Shown: positions 24,192 through 35,758 of the stretch, piece after piece
How positions within the stretch are numbered: the first letter of the stretch is position 1
Layout of the letters: each line of letters begins with the position of its first letter
Source of the DNA: Rhizophagus irregularis
Taxonomy: Eukaryota > Glomeromycota > Glomeromycetes > Glomerales > Glomeraceae
Reading direction: 5' to 3'
DNA: 64,000 bases
Assembly (NCBI RefSeq): GCF_026210795.1
Contig: NC_089429.1
Location: 7,411,001-7,475,000, forward strand
Program-made: the position numbers and the translations under genes
The notes under the pieces: generated by a model
What the model saw: only the letters and a program-made list of their open reading frames with translations
Database searches by the model: none
Told to the model about the DNA's origin: nothing

Positions 24192-27100
24192 AACAGGGCG
24201 GACATGCTAAATATCACATTGCCGATCATTTGCCGATCATATATATATTGATTATCCCATTTTTTTGAGGCTTCGGGCAAAGCCATATTTGCTCAAAAAA
24301 ATTACACTAATTATTTTATTTGGTAGTTTAGGTTATCAAAAATATACTATAAAAATTTTGTGGCAAAAAAAAATGTAATGCCAAAGTTAGCTTTGAGCCA
24401 AAATTTTCAATAATTATAGTATTTACCAATCATATGCCGATCATCTGCTAATTTGACTTTGAAGCTTCGGGCGAAGCCACAGATGTTCGGGCGAAACTTG
24501 AAACTTTTATAGTATATTATTTAGGTATTCAAGAATCTGTAGCTAAAATAAACCTGGATAATTTTTGATAACCCAGAAGTTATTGTTAAATAAATACTTG
24601 CAATTATTTAAGGTTAATAAGACTAATTTTTGGTATAGTTTTTATGAACTGTTTTAAGGGTTAATTCATTTATAATAAATAGAGAATAAAGTAAAATAAT
24701 TGAATTTTATATATATTGTTCATTTTTTTATAAATAGTTTTTAAAATTTACAGAAAATACTTATAAAAATTGTATCAATTTTAATATAAAATATTATTAT
24801 CTAATTTAAATATAATATAAAACAGCATTATTTTTTTTTAACTTAATAAAAAACAACACTTTTTTTGAATTTAATATAAAAGTTTTGAATAAATTATTCA
24901 ATAAAATGTCAACAGATTCTACTTGCAGTTTTAATTCAACTGATTGCAAAGGAGCAATTAAGCAAATTACTAATAATACAAAAATTCCAATAACAAATAA
25001 AGAAATTATTTTAGTTGGCATGAAACTATGTCAAACTCACTATAATAAATTTATTATTAATGAAGCTCATAACCTTAAACATAATGAAACTTGCTCTCAT
25101 CCAAAGCATGATGAATATAAAAGTCAATCAAAAAATACAAATAAAAGATCAAAAAACCTTAATCTTGAAAAGGTTCCAAAGAGATTGATGTTAATTTTAA
25201 ATTTAGATGAGACTGCTAAAATTTGTAGCTTATGCAGAAAAAGGACAGATAAAGATCCTGATTATAATATATTAGAAGAATATAATGCACCAATTTCTAA
25301 AAAAGAAAATGATAATAATATATTAAATATAGGAAATCATGCTTATTCATTTAGAAAAGATGTTTTATACAGTGGAGATGAATTAAAGCAGTTTGAATCA
25401 GATTATCAAGAGATTATAACACAATTAACAATTTCAAATGAAATTAGTTTAAGTGATAAAATTAAAAAAATGTCTAACATTCTTTATAAAAATCAAAGAA
25501 AGTATTAAAACAAAAAACAATTTATGATCCTGATGAATTTAAAATTATGTTAGAAGAAGCAGATACAGATTTAATTGGATTTTTTGATGAATTATATAAG
25601 GGAACTAATCCTAATACAAAATCTGATAAAACAAATAATAATAATAAGAAAAAACTAGTTTCTTTATGTTATTTTTTAGCTAGTATTAATAACAAATATA
25701 TAAATGGAATTAAAGCAGATATTGGATCATATTTAGAAACTTCTGGAGCATCAGCTTCTTCTATTGATACACTTGCAAATATAGGATTATCAGTATCTCG
25801 AAGAACAGTAAATCGACAAAAAACTTATATTTCAGAAGATCATCAGTATACTGTAAATGACTATTGTTTACAAAACATTGAAAATATGTTTATACTTAAT
25901 ATTGATGATTATCATAATATTCATAGAAGAAATCAACCAACTCTATTAAAAACACATGACATTAATCACTTTGTAACAATTTTATTAAATTCAAATTCTA
26001 ATATTCCTAAAATACCTTATTACTCATTAAACAGAATTCCAATTCATAATCCTAAAGGTGTTGATTTTAAATTAATTATAGATTATATTGATGTTAGCTT
26101 CATGAGTAAATTAGGAAAAAGTTATTATCAACAAAATGAAATGTGGAAGCAATATTTATCTGATGATTCTTATGAAAATAAATTGGAATTTCTTACTGTT
26201 CATAATTATGATGGACGTGTTCAAAATCAACAAGAACTAAGATCAATGAAAAATAGTAAGTTGGTGGATTTTATTTTACATCCTTTGCACAATACAAAGG
26301 ATTATATTGAATCTTCAAATATTTTATTTAAAGTATTTGAAAAAATAGAACAAGAGGATTATTTAAATAATTTTGTAATACCTACAATTTGTGATTGGCC
26401 TGGTCAAGTAAATTTAAGAAGAGCTATTACATTAAGACTTAATAAAAAAGAAAATTCTGGAATTTCACCTCAAATATTAAGTATAATTCCTATGATTGGT
26501 CCACTACATATTTCTTTAAATAGCAGAGAAACATTATTTCAACAATATCATTTCTTTTTTGAAATGATATATCATGATCTCTTTGGAGCTAACAAGATTT
26601 TAGCACAAAAACCAAAGCCAAGACTTATTAATCTTATATTAAATTTAACATTTTATGGATGGAAAAATATTCGCAATTTAATTATTAATCGTTTTGGAAA
26701 TATAAAAGATGTTGAATATTTAATGATGATAGATTTATTAGACAATTCTTTACCACTTACTTTAGATATATATACTAAACTTTTTAGATGTGGATTTTTT
26801 GAAGGATATTTAGAAAGTATTATAAAAATTTGGATTTTATTTCAAAGATTGCATAGACATAATTATAATAAAGCACCACTTATATTTTTAAGTGATGTGT
26901 TTTATTGGACATTAAATGATCATCCAATACTAGATGTTTTAAAAAATAATTTACCAATTTTTAATGATTATTTTGTTGAAAATTTTCATAGTTCTCTTAG
27001 ATATCAAACAGCTGAATCAAATATTGATAAACAAATTATACAAAAAGCAAAAACTATTGATATTGAAAGAAATGATGATGGATTTAAAAATACTTTTATT

Positions 27101-27969
27101 AACACAAGAAATACAAATATTTCAAAGGTTAAATTAATATCTTTAGAAAAGAAAGTTTCATTATTCTTATTATCTCTTTTTGATATAATTTATCATAATA
27201 TTGGAAAATCAAGTAATAATAACAATAATAATATGTTTGAACTTCCAAGTTTTAATAATAGAAATGTAAATGTTAAGCTTTTTCCTTTAGCTTGGAGTAC
27301 TTCAAATATACCTGATAATGATAAAATTTGTGATGCAGAAAATTGTCTATCATCAAATTCATAATAAATTATTTTAATATGTGGCCATAGCTATCATAAA
27401 GAATGCTTAAGTCTACTTGATGAAAAGTGTAAATATTGCTTTAATTATTTATCAGAAAGCATTAAAACAAATATTACTAGTTTGAATAAAAGATTATTTA
27501 AACCATTAAAAGATAATGAAATATCTGAATTTACAGAAGATAAAGGTTTAGATGAAGATTATGATGATGAAAATATTGATAGTCTTTTAGAACAAGAAGA
27601 ATATAATATAAATAATCAATATGAAATTCAATATAATATATGGTTAAACTATAATAATATGTAAATGATAGATAAAAATCCTTTATTTTATTTTAATTTT
27701 AATAAAAATACTTATTTTCATTAAATTATAAAAAGTTTCCATTAGTAAAATTGCTTAATAATATTCTGATTTAGGTAAAAATTAATATACTATAATTCTG
27801 AAGTAAAATTAAGCTATTCTTAAAATTTTAGTATACATTAATATGTAAATTTTGCAAAAAATAACTGATAACAGTATTTTTCTTATGTGATATGATTGAA
27901 TAAATGATCGACAAATGATCGGCAAAATGATCGGCAAAATCGTGATAAAATAGAGATGTCCGCCCTGTT
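24192..27969. mobile_element. TIR transposon B nested in A
   Basis: The ends are AACAGGGCGGACATG and the complement of AACAGGGCGGACATC. Subterminal copies of tgccgatcat follow on the left and tgatcggcaaaa on the right. The flanks gataaatat (24183-24191 and 27970-27978) are an exact 9-bp target duplication. The 3778-bp element holds a single plus-strand gene related to that of A but better preserved and more AT-rich. The terminal sequence differs from A's, so B is a sister family, inserted 115 bp inside A's left end. Confidence 0.92.
24885..27661 (+). pseudogene. RING-type transposase of element B (few lesions)
   Basis: The frame runs from 24885 to 25508 and, after a single-nucleotide frameshift at about 25498, from about 25500 to 27364; two adjacent TAA codons (27362-27367) are followed by more coding sequence to 27661. 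The N-terminal Cys/His segment (CSFNSTDCKG and KLCQTHYNKFI) looks zinc-binding. In the central part (residues counted from 25547) NIDDYHNIH (about 118-126), ICDWPGQ (about 281-287), IGPLHISLNSRE and VENFHSSLR (about 477-485) are conserved in element A. A D-D-E triad from the first, second and last of these is my inference. After the stops comes a RING-like finger (CDAENC, CGHSYHKEC, CKYC) and an acidic tail (EDKGLDEDYDDENID). The location inside a complete TIR element argues for transposase. I cannot name the superfamily. Confidence 0.8.
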
Positions 27970-27978
27970 GATAAATAT

Positions 27979-28222
27979 AGCATAGGTAAAGATCCGTGTT
28001 ATTGGCTGATTTATCAGTCATGTGATTCAATTTATGTGATCGACAAATATATGTAACGCGTTACTTTAAAAAAAGGAGTAAAAGACTCATATAAAAGTGG
28101 TGATACACTACATAACAATATACATCCAAAATTTACATGAGAGTTTAACAGCTCTTTCTCAACCAAGATCCGGTTTTAGCTTAAACAGATCCGACTTTAG
28201 GTTAGACTTCTCTTAATAGCAA
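27979..28222 (+). promoter_or_regulatory. Probable promoter of element A gene
   Basis: A TATAAAA box at 28090-28096 lies about 130 bp before the ATG at 28223, within A's left arm just inside the B insertion. B's insertion separates this region from A's left terminus by 3.8 kb but leaves the box intact. Confidence 0.4.
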
Positions 28223-31200
28223 ATGACAAGAGGTTTTTGCAAGCGAAATAACGGACCCTGTGCTGTTTGTGGACTGCAAAATTCCAATGAAAAGTTTCGA
28301 AAATTAACTTTAGAAGCACTTACAAAAGTGCAAAACAGTCCTACAGTGTCTTTATTGACAGTTCAATTGCAAGTGGATGATCAACTTTGTATAAAACACT
28401 ACAATGAACTTATTTCCTATAAACGAAACATATCAAAATACAGTAAAAAAAGTGCTGATAAAGATTTATCATACAAAGGAGCAAAAAGAATTTGTTTAAG
28501 AGAAGAAGTGTATCATGATTTGCTAGATAATACACACAATCTAGAAGTTTTAGAGCAACGTGTTAAAGGGACAATTAGAATTGGGAGAATATATAACTAA
28601 ATTAAAGGAGTCTTCAACTAATGGTAATGTTAAATACGAGAATTGGTATATAACATTATTATTAATAACATTAAATATAAATAGAGCCCGTAAGATTTTC
28701 ACAGTTCTTTGGTGATCAAGTAGCTCGTATGACCAATATACTTTATCAACACCAAAAGGGAGGCAATTTACCTATTTTTGATCCAATAAAGTTTGTGGCG
28801 TTAATTGAAAGTCGGGATATCAATTTGCGTGGATTTTTTGATATTTTGTTTCAATCTATGAATCCAACACAAAAAAACCATGCAACAAAACAAATGCTTA
28901 AACAAAAAGTGATGATGTTATGCTATCAAATGGCAGCGTTACGTAATAAGCAAGTTAGTGGGACGAAAACGGTGATAGGACTTCTTATGGTAGGATCTGG
29001 AACCTCAAAAAATGGCATCAACACTTTAGCCAATATGGGAATGAGTTCAACGTATCAAACTGTTTATAATATGTTAAAAAAAAATGCAGATGATCATAAA
29101 TCTAGTGTTCGCACATATATTAACAGTCATGTAAGTTTATTCTCGAATTAAAATTATTTTTTTTAAAAAAAAAATTGCGATTTTAACATAATTTTATTAT
29201 ATATATAGTCTAACAGTCTTCTTATCGGTTGCATTGATGATTACCATAACCTTCATGGTACACGAATCCCATCTGTAACGTCAATTTCCCAAATTTCACA
29301 TATGGCGACCATATTATTCAATAATGTTAAAATAACTCCTATTCCCTATATTTCTTCAAGTAATACTTCTATACATAATCCTAATGGGGTTGATGCTTCT
29401 ATTTTGAAGATAACACTTTGGGAAAATTATATGATTTCATTTGCCATGAGCTACAATTCATTGAAAACCCATTGGGCTCAATTTCAAGACATTACTACTG
29501 CGAATGAGTCAAGTCTTTTGGAATCATTAATAGTACATTCATATGATGCTGATCTCTTCGAAAGATATGGACGCAAGTTTACTGAAATAAAACCTGTTGA
29601 TCTTATCGAATTAAATCTTAAAAACACAAAAGACTACCTTCAAGCTATAAAGAGCTTTATTGAGTTAGTCTAAATGCATTTGGTTAAATTAAAAATAAAA
29701 TTTAACTAACATTAATGTATTTAAAATGCATAATAGATTACCTGAAATACAAACGTATTTGAATAATTATGTTATTCCTATTCCTGCAGATTTTCCCGGT
29801 CAGCTCTATATTAGAAAAGCCATTGTAAAAAAATTAGAATCGGATAACTCCAGCATCCCAAGAGAGATTACTCATCTGCTCCCATTTTTGGGACCTTTGC
29901 TTCTATCACTTAACACTAGAGAATCTGTTTTCTTAGTGTTTTAGGGGTTCTTTGATTTAATGTATAGAAGGGTGTTTGGAATGAAAAAAAAGTTGGCTGC
30001 GAAACCCAAGCCATGGAGAATAAATTTACTATTATATTTGGCGCATGCAGGCTGGCAACTAATTAGAAAATATGTAAAAGAACGTTTTAAATTATCAAAG
30101 GCCGTAGGATATCTAACATTCCTTGATCTTCTTGATAATTTAATACCTTCTTCTTTAGATATTTACGCCACTTTGTTTCGAGGAAACCATTTTGAAGAGT
30201 ACATTTCTACAGCATTTCATTTGTGGACTGTAATGAGAGATTTAATCGGCATAATTATGATAAAATCTTACTGGCATTTCTATCAGACATTCATTATTGG
30301 AAACAAACATAGCATCCTATTATTGATACGTTGAAAAATAGTTTGAATAAATTTGATGAATATGCTGTAGAAAATTTCCATAGCTTACTACGACGACATA
30401 CAAATGCAAAAGTATCAACAGCCGATTCACTGAGGCGTGATGCTTTATTTTTGGATCATTTCCGGCATGATAATCTATTTAACACTTCTTTTGCACCAAA
30501 GCGTGACTATCCATATAAAAAAAAAGATCTGGACAATTTAGTAAAAAAAACTGCCCTTTTTCTTTTAGATTTTTTTGATGGAATATGGCAGAATAATGGT
30601 CAAATAGAAAAAAAATGGAGGGTAAAGTTAATAAAAAAACTTATTATTATTTTTCGTACATAATAGAATCTCGATTTTCTGCTGGTGTATTACCTATTGG
30701 ATATCATTCAACAGTACCACCAAGTATCAATAAGTTTTGTGATCATGTTAACTGTGCCAATTTTACAGATGAACATGGAGAAGTATTAATATGCGGCCAT
30801 GCATATCATGAAGAATGCTTTCAAAAACTAGGTCTTCGATGTCACCATTGTTATTCTTAGGGGAGTTACACATATCACGTAATATTCATTTTCTTATAAA
30901 CCTTACCCCCCCCCCCCCCTGTTAGATTTCATAACCAATCAAATTATAATATTTATAAATCATATGATTTAAATAAGTGTAACGTAAAATTTTAACTACC
31001 CCCCTCCCCCCCTATAATAATTACATAATATGTGTAAGCTCCCTTATCTAGCTACTTCTATTGATGAATTAACACAGTCATATAACAATCGGTTGCATAT
31101 GGATGAAGATATAAATAATGAATTTGATATAAAGAACGAGAAACAGTCCGAAGACTGTGAATTTGATAATGCAGAAACAATAAATATTCATAAAACAATT

Positions 31201-31405
31201 GATATTGAATTGAGTGAAAAAATATTAGGTATCTTCTGTAAAGTTTTAAAATTTGAAATTTTATTAAAATTTACACTAATAATAAAATAGCCTTTGCAGA
31301 AAATAGGATTCAAATACCTCCTATGCAACAGCCATTATATGATATTTCAAATTGTTATCAACAATCTGGATCACTTCATAATGTAGAGGAAAATTTACTA
31401 GCATG
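28223..31405 (+). pseudogene. RING-type transposase of element A (decayed)
   Basis: This is a homologue of the element B gene. The N terminus has CAVCGLQNSNEK and LCIKHYNELI (zinc-binding-like). Next come MTNILYQHQK and GFFDILFQSMNP, an intron 29131-29208 (GTAAGT...ATAG), then GCIDDYHNLHG, a probable second intron at about 29650-29725, and IPADFPGQLYIRKAI. After that come FLGPLLLSLNTRES, AVENFHSLLRRHTN, and a RING-like finger NKFCDHVNCANF, LICGHAYHEEC, CHHC ending at 30860. Acidic tail exons (MDEDINNEFDI) follow, and a last exon runs to about 31405. An intron after the finger contains a 15-nt poly-C. Lesions: an in-frame TAG at about 29942, frame changes near 30240 and 30630, and a stop near 30310. 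Codon use is less AT-biased than B's, so A is older or of different origin. Confidence 0.8.
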
Positions 31406-31889
31406 ATTTGTATCAACTGAAATTGATAATACTCAAAGTACATTAGAATTTTTCTTTTAATAGGCGTAATGGTAAAAATTGCAAGTATTTTTTTGACATT
31501 TTGTAGTTATTGTATAGGTTATTATATAGGTTATTGTATAGTTATTCCTGTATTATATGGATTATTATATAGGTTATTACATAATTAAAGATTCTTAAAA
31601 AGTATTTTCACAGGTTGAACACGAAAATAAAAGTTTGCTTTATCAATTATGCGTAATTTCAGCAATATTATAAATAAGGGTTATTAAATTTTGTGGTAAC
31701 GTGAAAGCAAAATTATTGGCTAACAGGGTGTTGATCATCACGTGAAAATTAACCAATAGATGGATTTTTACCTATGCTGATAAATATAAACAGTGAAAAC
31801 GCGGTGGGGTGTGATGCCGGCGATGAATATTACAAAATCACGTGGGGGTGGAAAAAGTGTCGGTGATACTGGGGAAGATCGTCTAAAGC

Positions 31890-32869
31890 AACTACCCCAG
31901 TATCGCCATAAAATTTTTCCACCCCCACGTGATTTTGTGGCGTCTGAATTTTAATTGGCGCAATGTTTATTTCGCATGTATTATTACGTTTATCATAGGA
32001 AAAAAAAATCGAAAAAAAAGTTGAAAAATTCAAAAAAAAAGAAAAACTGATATTTTTCCTTTAACATATTAATCATTTTATTACTTTTACAATAAATACA
32101 TTTGAAAATAATTCTTCTCACTTTATTAAATTTAATTTTAATAAACAAATAAATATTTATTGGTATTTAGAGTCAAGTACATTATTCCATAAATATTAAA
32201 GCTAATTTAATAAAAATCAATATTTAAGTAATCCTACATCTGCTAATACTTTACTTAATCTCTAAAGGCTTGTTTCATATAACAGAAGTACCAAAATTAC
32301 GCTGTAAAGTGAAAAAAATCAACCGCGTGTGGCACAGTAGTTTCCATACAAAAAATATTCATATTGTTGCAAATATTATATTTGAGTGGTTCCATACCTG
32401 CTAAACAACTTAGTCTAAGCTACCTAAACCTATAACATTTAACTAAAGTCCTGAAATTACACTACAAAATAAAAAACAAATACAACTCAGTAATTTCTTT
32501 TAAAAAACACCAATATTTTCACAAAAACAATATACATACTTGTTAAATAACTTTCTTTAAGCGCTAAAACCTTGTTTTATTTAGCTAAAATATTCACAAA
32601 ATCTACAAAAAAACGCGTCTATTGTAAATAAAATTAACTATAGCTTTATAACAATATTCTACACTCTAGCTTTTAAATTTTTTATTGTTTAATAGATTTT
32701 TTAAAGAATATTTTAACGTGAAAAAAGTGGGGAGAAAAAAAAGAAAAAAGGGGGAGAGAAATAGTTTTGTTGTAACGAATAAACAATAAACAAATATAAA
32801 CTGATTGTGCCACCGCGCCACCCAAGTCACGTGGGGGTGAAAAAATTTTATGGCGATACTGGGGAAGAT
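31890..32869. mobile_element. Non-autonomous TIR element C abutting A
   Basis: The ends are AACTACCCCAGTATCGCC and the complement of ATCTTCCCCAGTATCGCC. Both continue with ataaaattttt and the CACCCCCACGTG block over more than 50 bp. The flanking 9-mer gtctaaagc (31881-31889 and 32870-32878) is the target duplication, and the left copy is also the right duplication of element A. At 980 bp there is no transposase; the interior is AT-rich without coding features. By its ends it belongs to A's family. Confidence 0.92.
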
Positions 32870-32878
32870 GTCTAAAGC

Positions 32879-34377
32879 GGAGTAGTCACGTGACTTTAAG
32901 GAAAACCCCATTTTTTCAAAATATAACTTTTTAAAATATGTATAGCCTTTAATTAAGCCTATAATAGGTGCATTTTGGCCTGCTTCGCAAGTTTAAATTT
33001 AAATTGAACTTTCCAAATTTTTCCAAGAGTTATATTATGTTTGTTTGTTTATTGTAAACCCCCTCCCTCAAACTCTTTATAAATTCTGGATATTAAACAA
33101 TCAATCAAATTGAAATAACTTTATATATACAATTAGATAAATTTTTTTATAAAAAAGTCAAATAACTCAAAAACGGTATTTAAAGCCTTATTTTGTACTC
33201 TAAGTAGAGGGAGGTATTTAAATATATTTATTATTATATGTATAATAGAATATACTAATCCTATGTGTAAATTGACTTCAGTATTAGTTTTTATATTAAA
33301 AATAAAAATAAAAATAAATATGTTTAATAGAATCCAGATTTTTGGAAAAATAGAGGAGAGAAGTAGAGAACAGCCTAATGTTAAAAATCATATGATTACT
33401 TCACTTTAAATGTCTCCTATTTTTGTTATATTATTACATAATGACTTGTTTGTGTTTTTATTATTATATTTTTGAGAAGTGCCTTATATCATAGTCTAGA
33501 TACTTATTCTAAACTATCAAATTGATTAGATGGAAATTGTTTTAAATAATATTTGTATTAAAAAAAATTTTGCAATGTTATTTTTTTAAAAAAAATAAAG
33601 AAAATAAAATTTAACTTCTTAAAGTAATTTTTTTTGAACTTAATTTACCAATCCAGATGTTTATTCTATGCATTTATTATAAAAAAAATAAAGTTTTAAT
33701 ATATAAAATAATTTGTTTTATATAAAATACATTTAAGCTGATTGTTAAAAATCTTTAATAATTTTTTTTTTAAACATAATATTTTTAAAAGAAATAATTT
33801 ATTTATCGCACGTGCGATGCAAATTTTTATGTTTATCATTGCCATTTTAAGGGGGGTGGCGATGTATAAGCAGGTTGATCAACATAAATAATTTACAAAA
33901 AAGGAAAGTGGCGATGCATCGCACGTGCGATGAATAAATTTACTCTTTTTAAAAAATAAAAAATAAAAATAAAGAAAAAAAAGTAAAAAAAAGTACTAAG
34001 ATTTGAGAAAAGTATTGCAATATTATATTATTATTCTGTCAATGATTTAAAGTGACTGAAAAACTTTAATGCTTTAACAGGTTAACTAGAGTTTAACTTA
34101 ATAGGAGAGTCTTAAGTTGATCACAAATAATCATGTAAATAATATTGGATGTTCAATTAAAGAAAATAGGTTTTTATTAAATAATATAAAACTTTGAATA
34201 CAATAAAAAATATAAATAATCTTTTGTTTATAAAATTAACTATCTTGAATTATATTACTGAAAATAATACTCTTTTCGTATAATTTGAAAATTACAATAC
34301 AATTCTTAACTACCAAACTATCTGTCTTTTAACTAAGTAAAATCCTTATATTAATTATAATAAAATTTAAAAATGAA
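32879..34377. other. Gene-free AT-rich stretch
   Basis: No supported gene. It contains a small palindromic element at about 33794-33942 (listed separately). The 5' sequence immediately after element C (ggagtagtcacgtgac) is the other side of the interrupted SRPBCC upstream region. Confidence 0.5.
33794..33942. mobile_element. Small foldback element with self-palindromic ends
   Basis: Both ends carry the perfect 14-bp palindrome ATCGCACGTGCGAT (33805-33818 and 33918-33931) followed inwards by GCA. Including the adjoining aatttatt-type sequence, the inverted arms are about 27 bp. The interior has an aaggggggtggcgatg segment. No convincing target duplication. Confidence 0.6.
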
Positions 34378-34404
34378 AATAATTGATAAAATAAATATAA
34401 TAAA

Positions 34405-34535
34405 TAAATAAAATAAAATAATTATAACAAATAAAAATAAAATAATTATAACAAATAAAAATAAAATAATTATAACAAATAAAAATAAAATAATTATAAC
34501 AAATAAAAATAAAATAATTATAACAAATAAAAATA
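34405..34535. repeat. Tandem 24-bp AT-rich repeat
   Basis: The unit aaataaaataattataacaa(ataa) is repeated about 5.5 times with almost no divergence, a minisatellite just upstream of the LINE fragment. Confidence 0.85.
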
Positions 34536-34639
34536 AGAGAGTTTTTTTTTAGCCAGTTTAAACAAAAAATAATGAAAGTTACACAAGATGATAAATGAAG
34601 TTACATGCATGGTAAGAATGGAAGGGAGGGAAAAATGCC

Positions 34640-34997
34640 AAGATCTGGGCAATCTTCACAAAAATAATCAGGACAACAATATGTCCTCAATACAACACAT
34701 AAATGACGGACGGTCATAACAACAAAAACAAAAAGGATATTTAGTAGGTGGTGAAGCAGATAAAGAAGATATACACCCAGAAACAAATAAACTAACGTTT
34801 GAAAAGGGGGACTTTTAAAGGATCAAGACAACATAGAAGAAGTAGTCAAATCCTTGATAAACAAAGAAAGTATTAACGCATTCTTAGCAAAACAAAGGCT
34901 AAGATTTGTTAAGGGGAAATTGAATGATCAAGAGATGAAAAATTCAATGTTTTTAGAAATGCACATTGCAGCACATAATATAGATGGGATTGCTAGT
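34640..34997 (+). pseudogene. LINE ORF fragment 1 (start of endonuclease domain)
   Basis: The frame from about 34816 reads KDQDNIEEVVKSLINKESIN, FLAKQRLRFVKGKLNDQEMK and then MHIAAHNIDGIAS, the HN(V/I)xG motif that opens AP-endonuclease domains of non-LTR retrotransposons. Upstream (34640-34815) a decayed stretch with stops reads GEADKEDIHPETNKLTFEKG. At 34997 the ORF is cut by element F and resumes at 47814 (GIAS|VLSIQKLHN). The downstream reverse transcriptase was not found in this window. Confidence 0.75.
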
Positions 34998-35244
34998 AGT
35001 GCTCCTAACAGATCAGATCAGATTAGATTTTACTTAGATTCAATCTAATCTGAAATTAATTAAATCTGATCTAATCTGATCTGATCTGAATCTGATCGGT
35101 TTAAATTTAATCTGAATCAGATCAGATTTAATTAGATTCAAATCTGATCTGATCTGATTCAAAACTAATTAAATCTAATATGATCTGAATATGATCTGAT
35201 TTGATTTGAATCTGATTTGAATCTGAATAAATGGGCATCTTTAA

Positions 35245-35379
35245 CTTACACATCATGTATACGATATTAATGTACGCACTGGCCAGAAGTTAAGTTTAAC
35301 GTTATCACGTGTAAATGCATAACTCCCAATCTTGGGCCAGTGCGTATATTAATATCATACACATGATGCGTACATTAAG
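35245..35379. repeat. 135-bp hairpin within F
   Basis: The left arm, with tacgatattaatgtacgcac then tggcc, is complementary to the right arm, with ggccagtgcgtatattaata then tcatac. Arms are about 40 bp with a few mismatches, and the central loop has a gttatcacgtgtaa segment. It is probably a foldback MITE, but a clear target duplication is not visible. Confidence 0.65.
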
Positions 35380-35758
35380 GAACCTCCTGAATAAATATGT
35401 TACGGTGCAGAACTTCTATAATAGGAACTTAAAAAAATTTAAATAAAATTTGATTCTATGATTGAATTTTAATTTTATAAAAAGAATTAAACTTTATTTG
35501 TTAAAAGGAATCGATTTAAAAAATAAAAAAAGTCTCAATTTTTTTAGATTATGTAAGCATCACGTGATACATATATTAGCCAATCAGAAATTAGGATTTT
35601 ATTAATTATATGATATGGTGCGTAACACCTAAACTCATCAAACAGTCTGAAATTTCTAAAATGATATTTCACGTGACTTATCACGTGTAATTGATTTTAT
35701 TGGGTAAAATTTAATTTTATTGATTTTAACGGCTTGAAAAAATTTTGATAAAATTTAT

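Larger units (their letters stand above)
24068..31879. mobile_element. TIR transposon A encoding a RING-type transposase
   Basis: The left end is ATTTACCCCAGTATCACCGA(CAC) and the right end, reverse-complemented, ATCTTCCCCAGTATCACCGA(CAC), 21 of 23 identical. Similarity extends to a CCACCCCCACGTG block about 55 bp inside. The flanks cgtctaaagc (24058-24067 and 31880-31889) are an identical 10-bp target duplication. With nested element B (24192-27969) and its duplication removed, A is about 4.0 kb. It carries one decayed plus-strand transposase-like gene (28223-31405). Related ends occur on element C (31890) and the MITE at 13481. Confidence 0.9.

Noticed and set aside
34601-34786. 61-codon minus-strand frame with CCPDYFCEDCPDLG
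   Set aside because: The plus strand here lies directly upstream of the LINE frame and reads in the same direction; the Cys-rich look of the minus frame has no support from neighbours.
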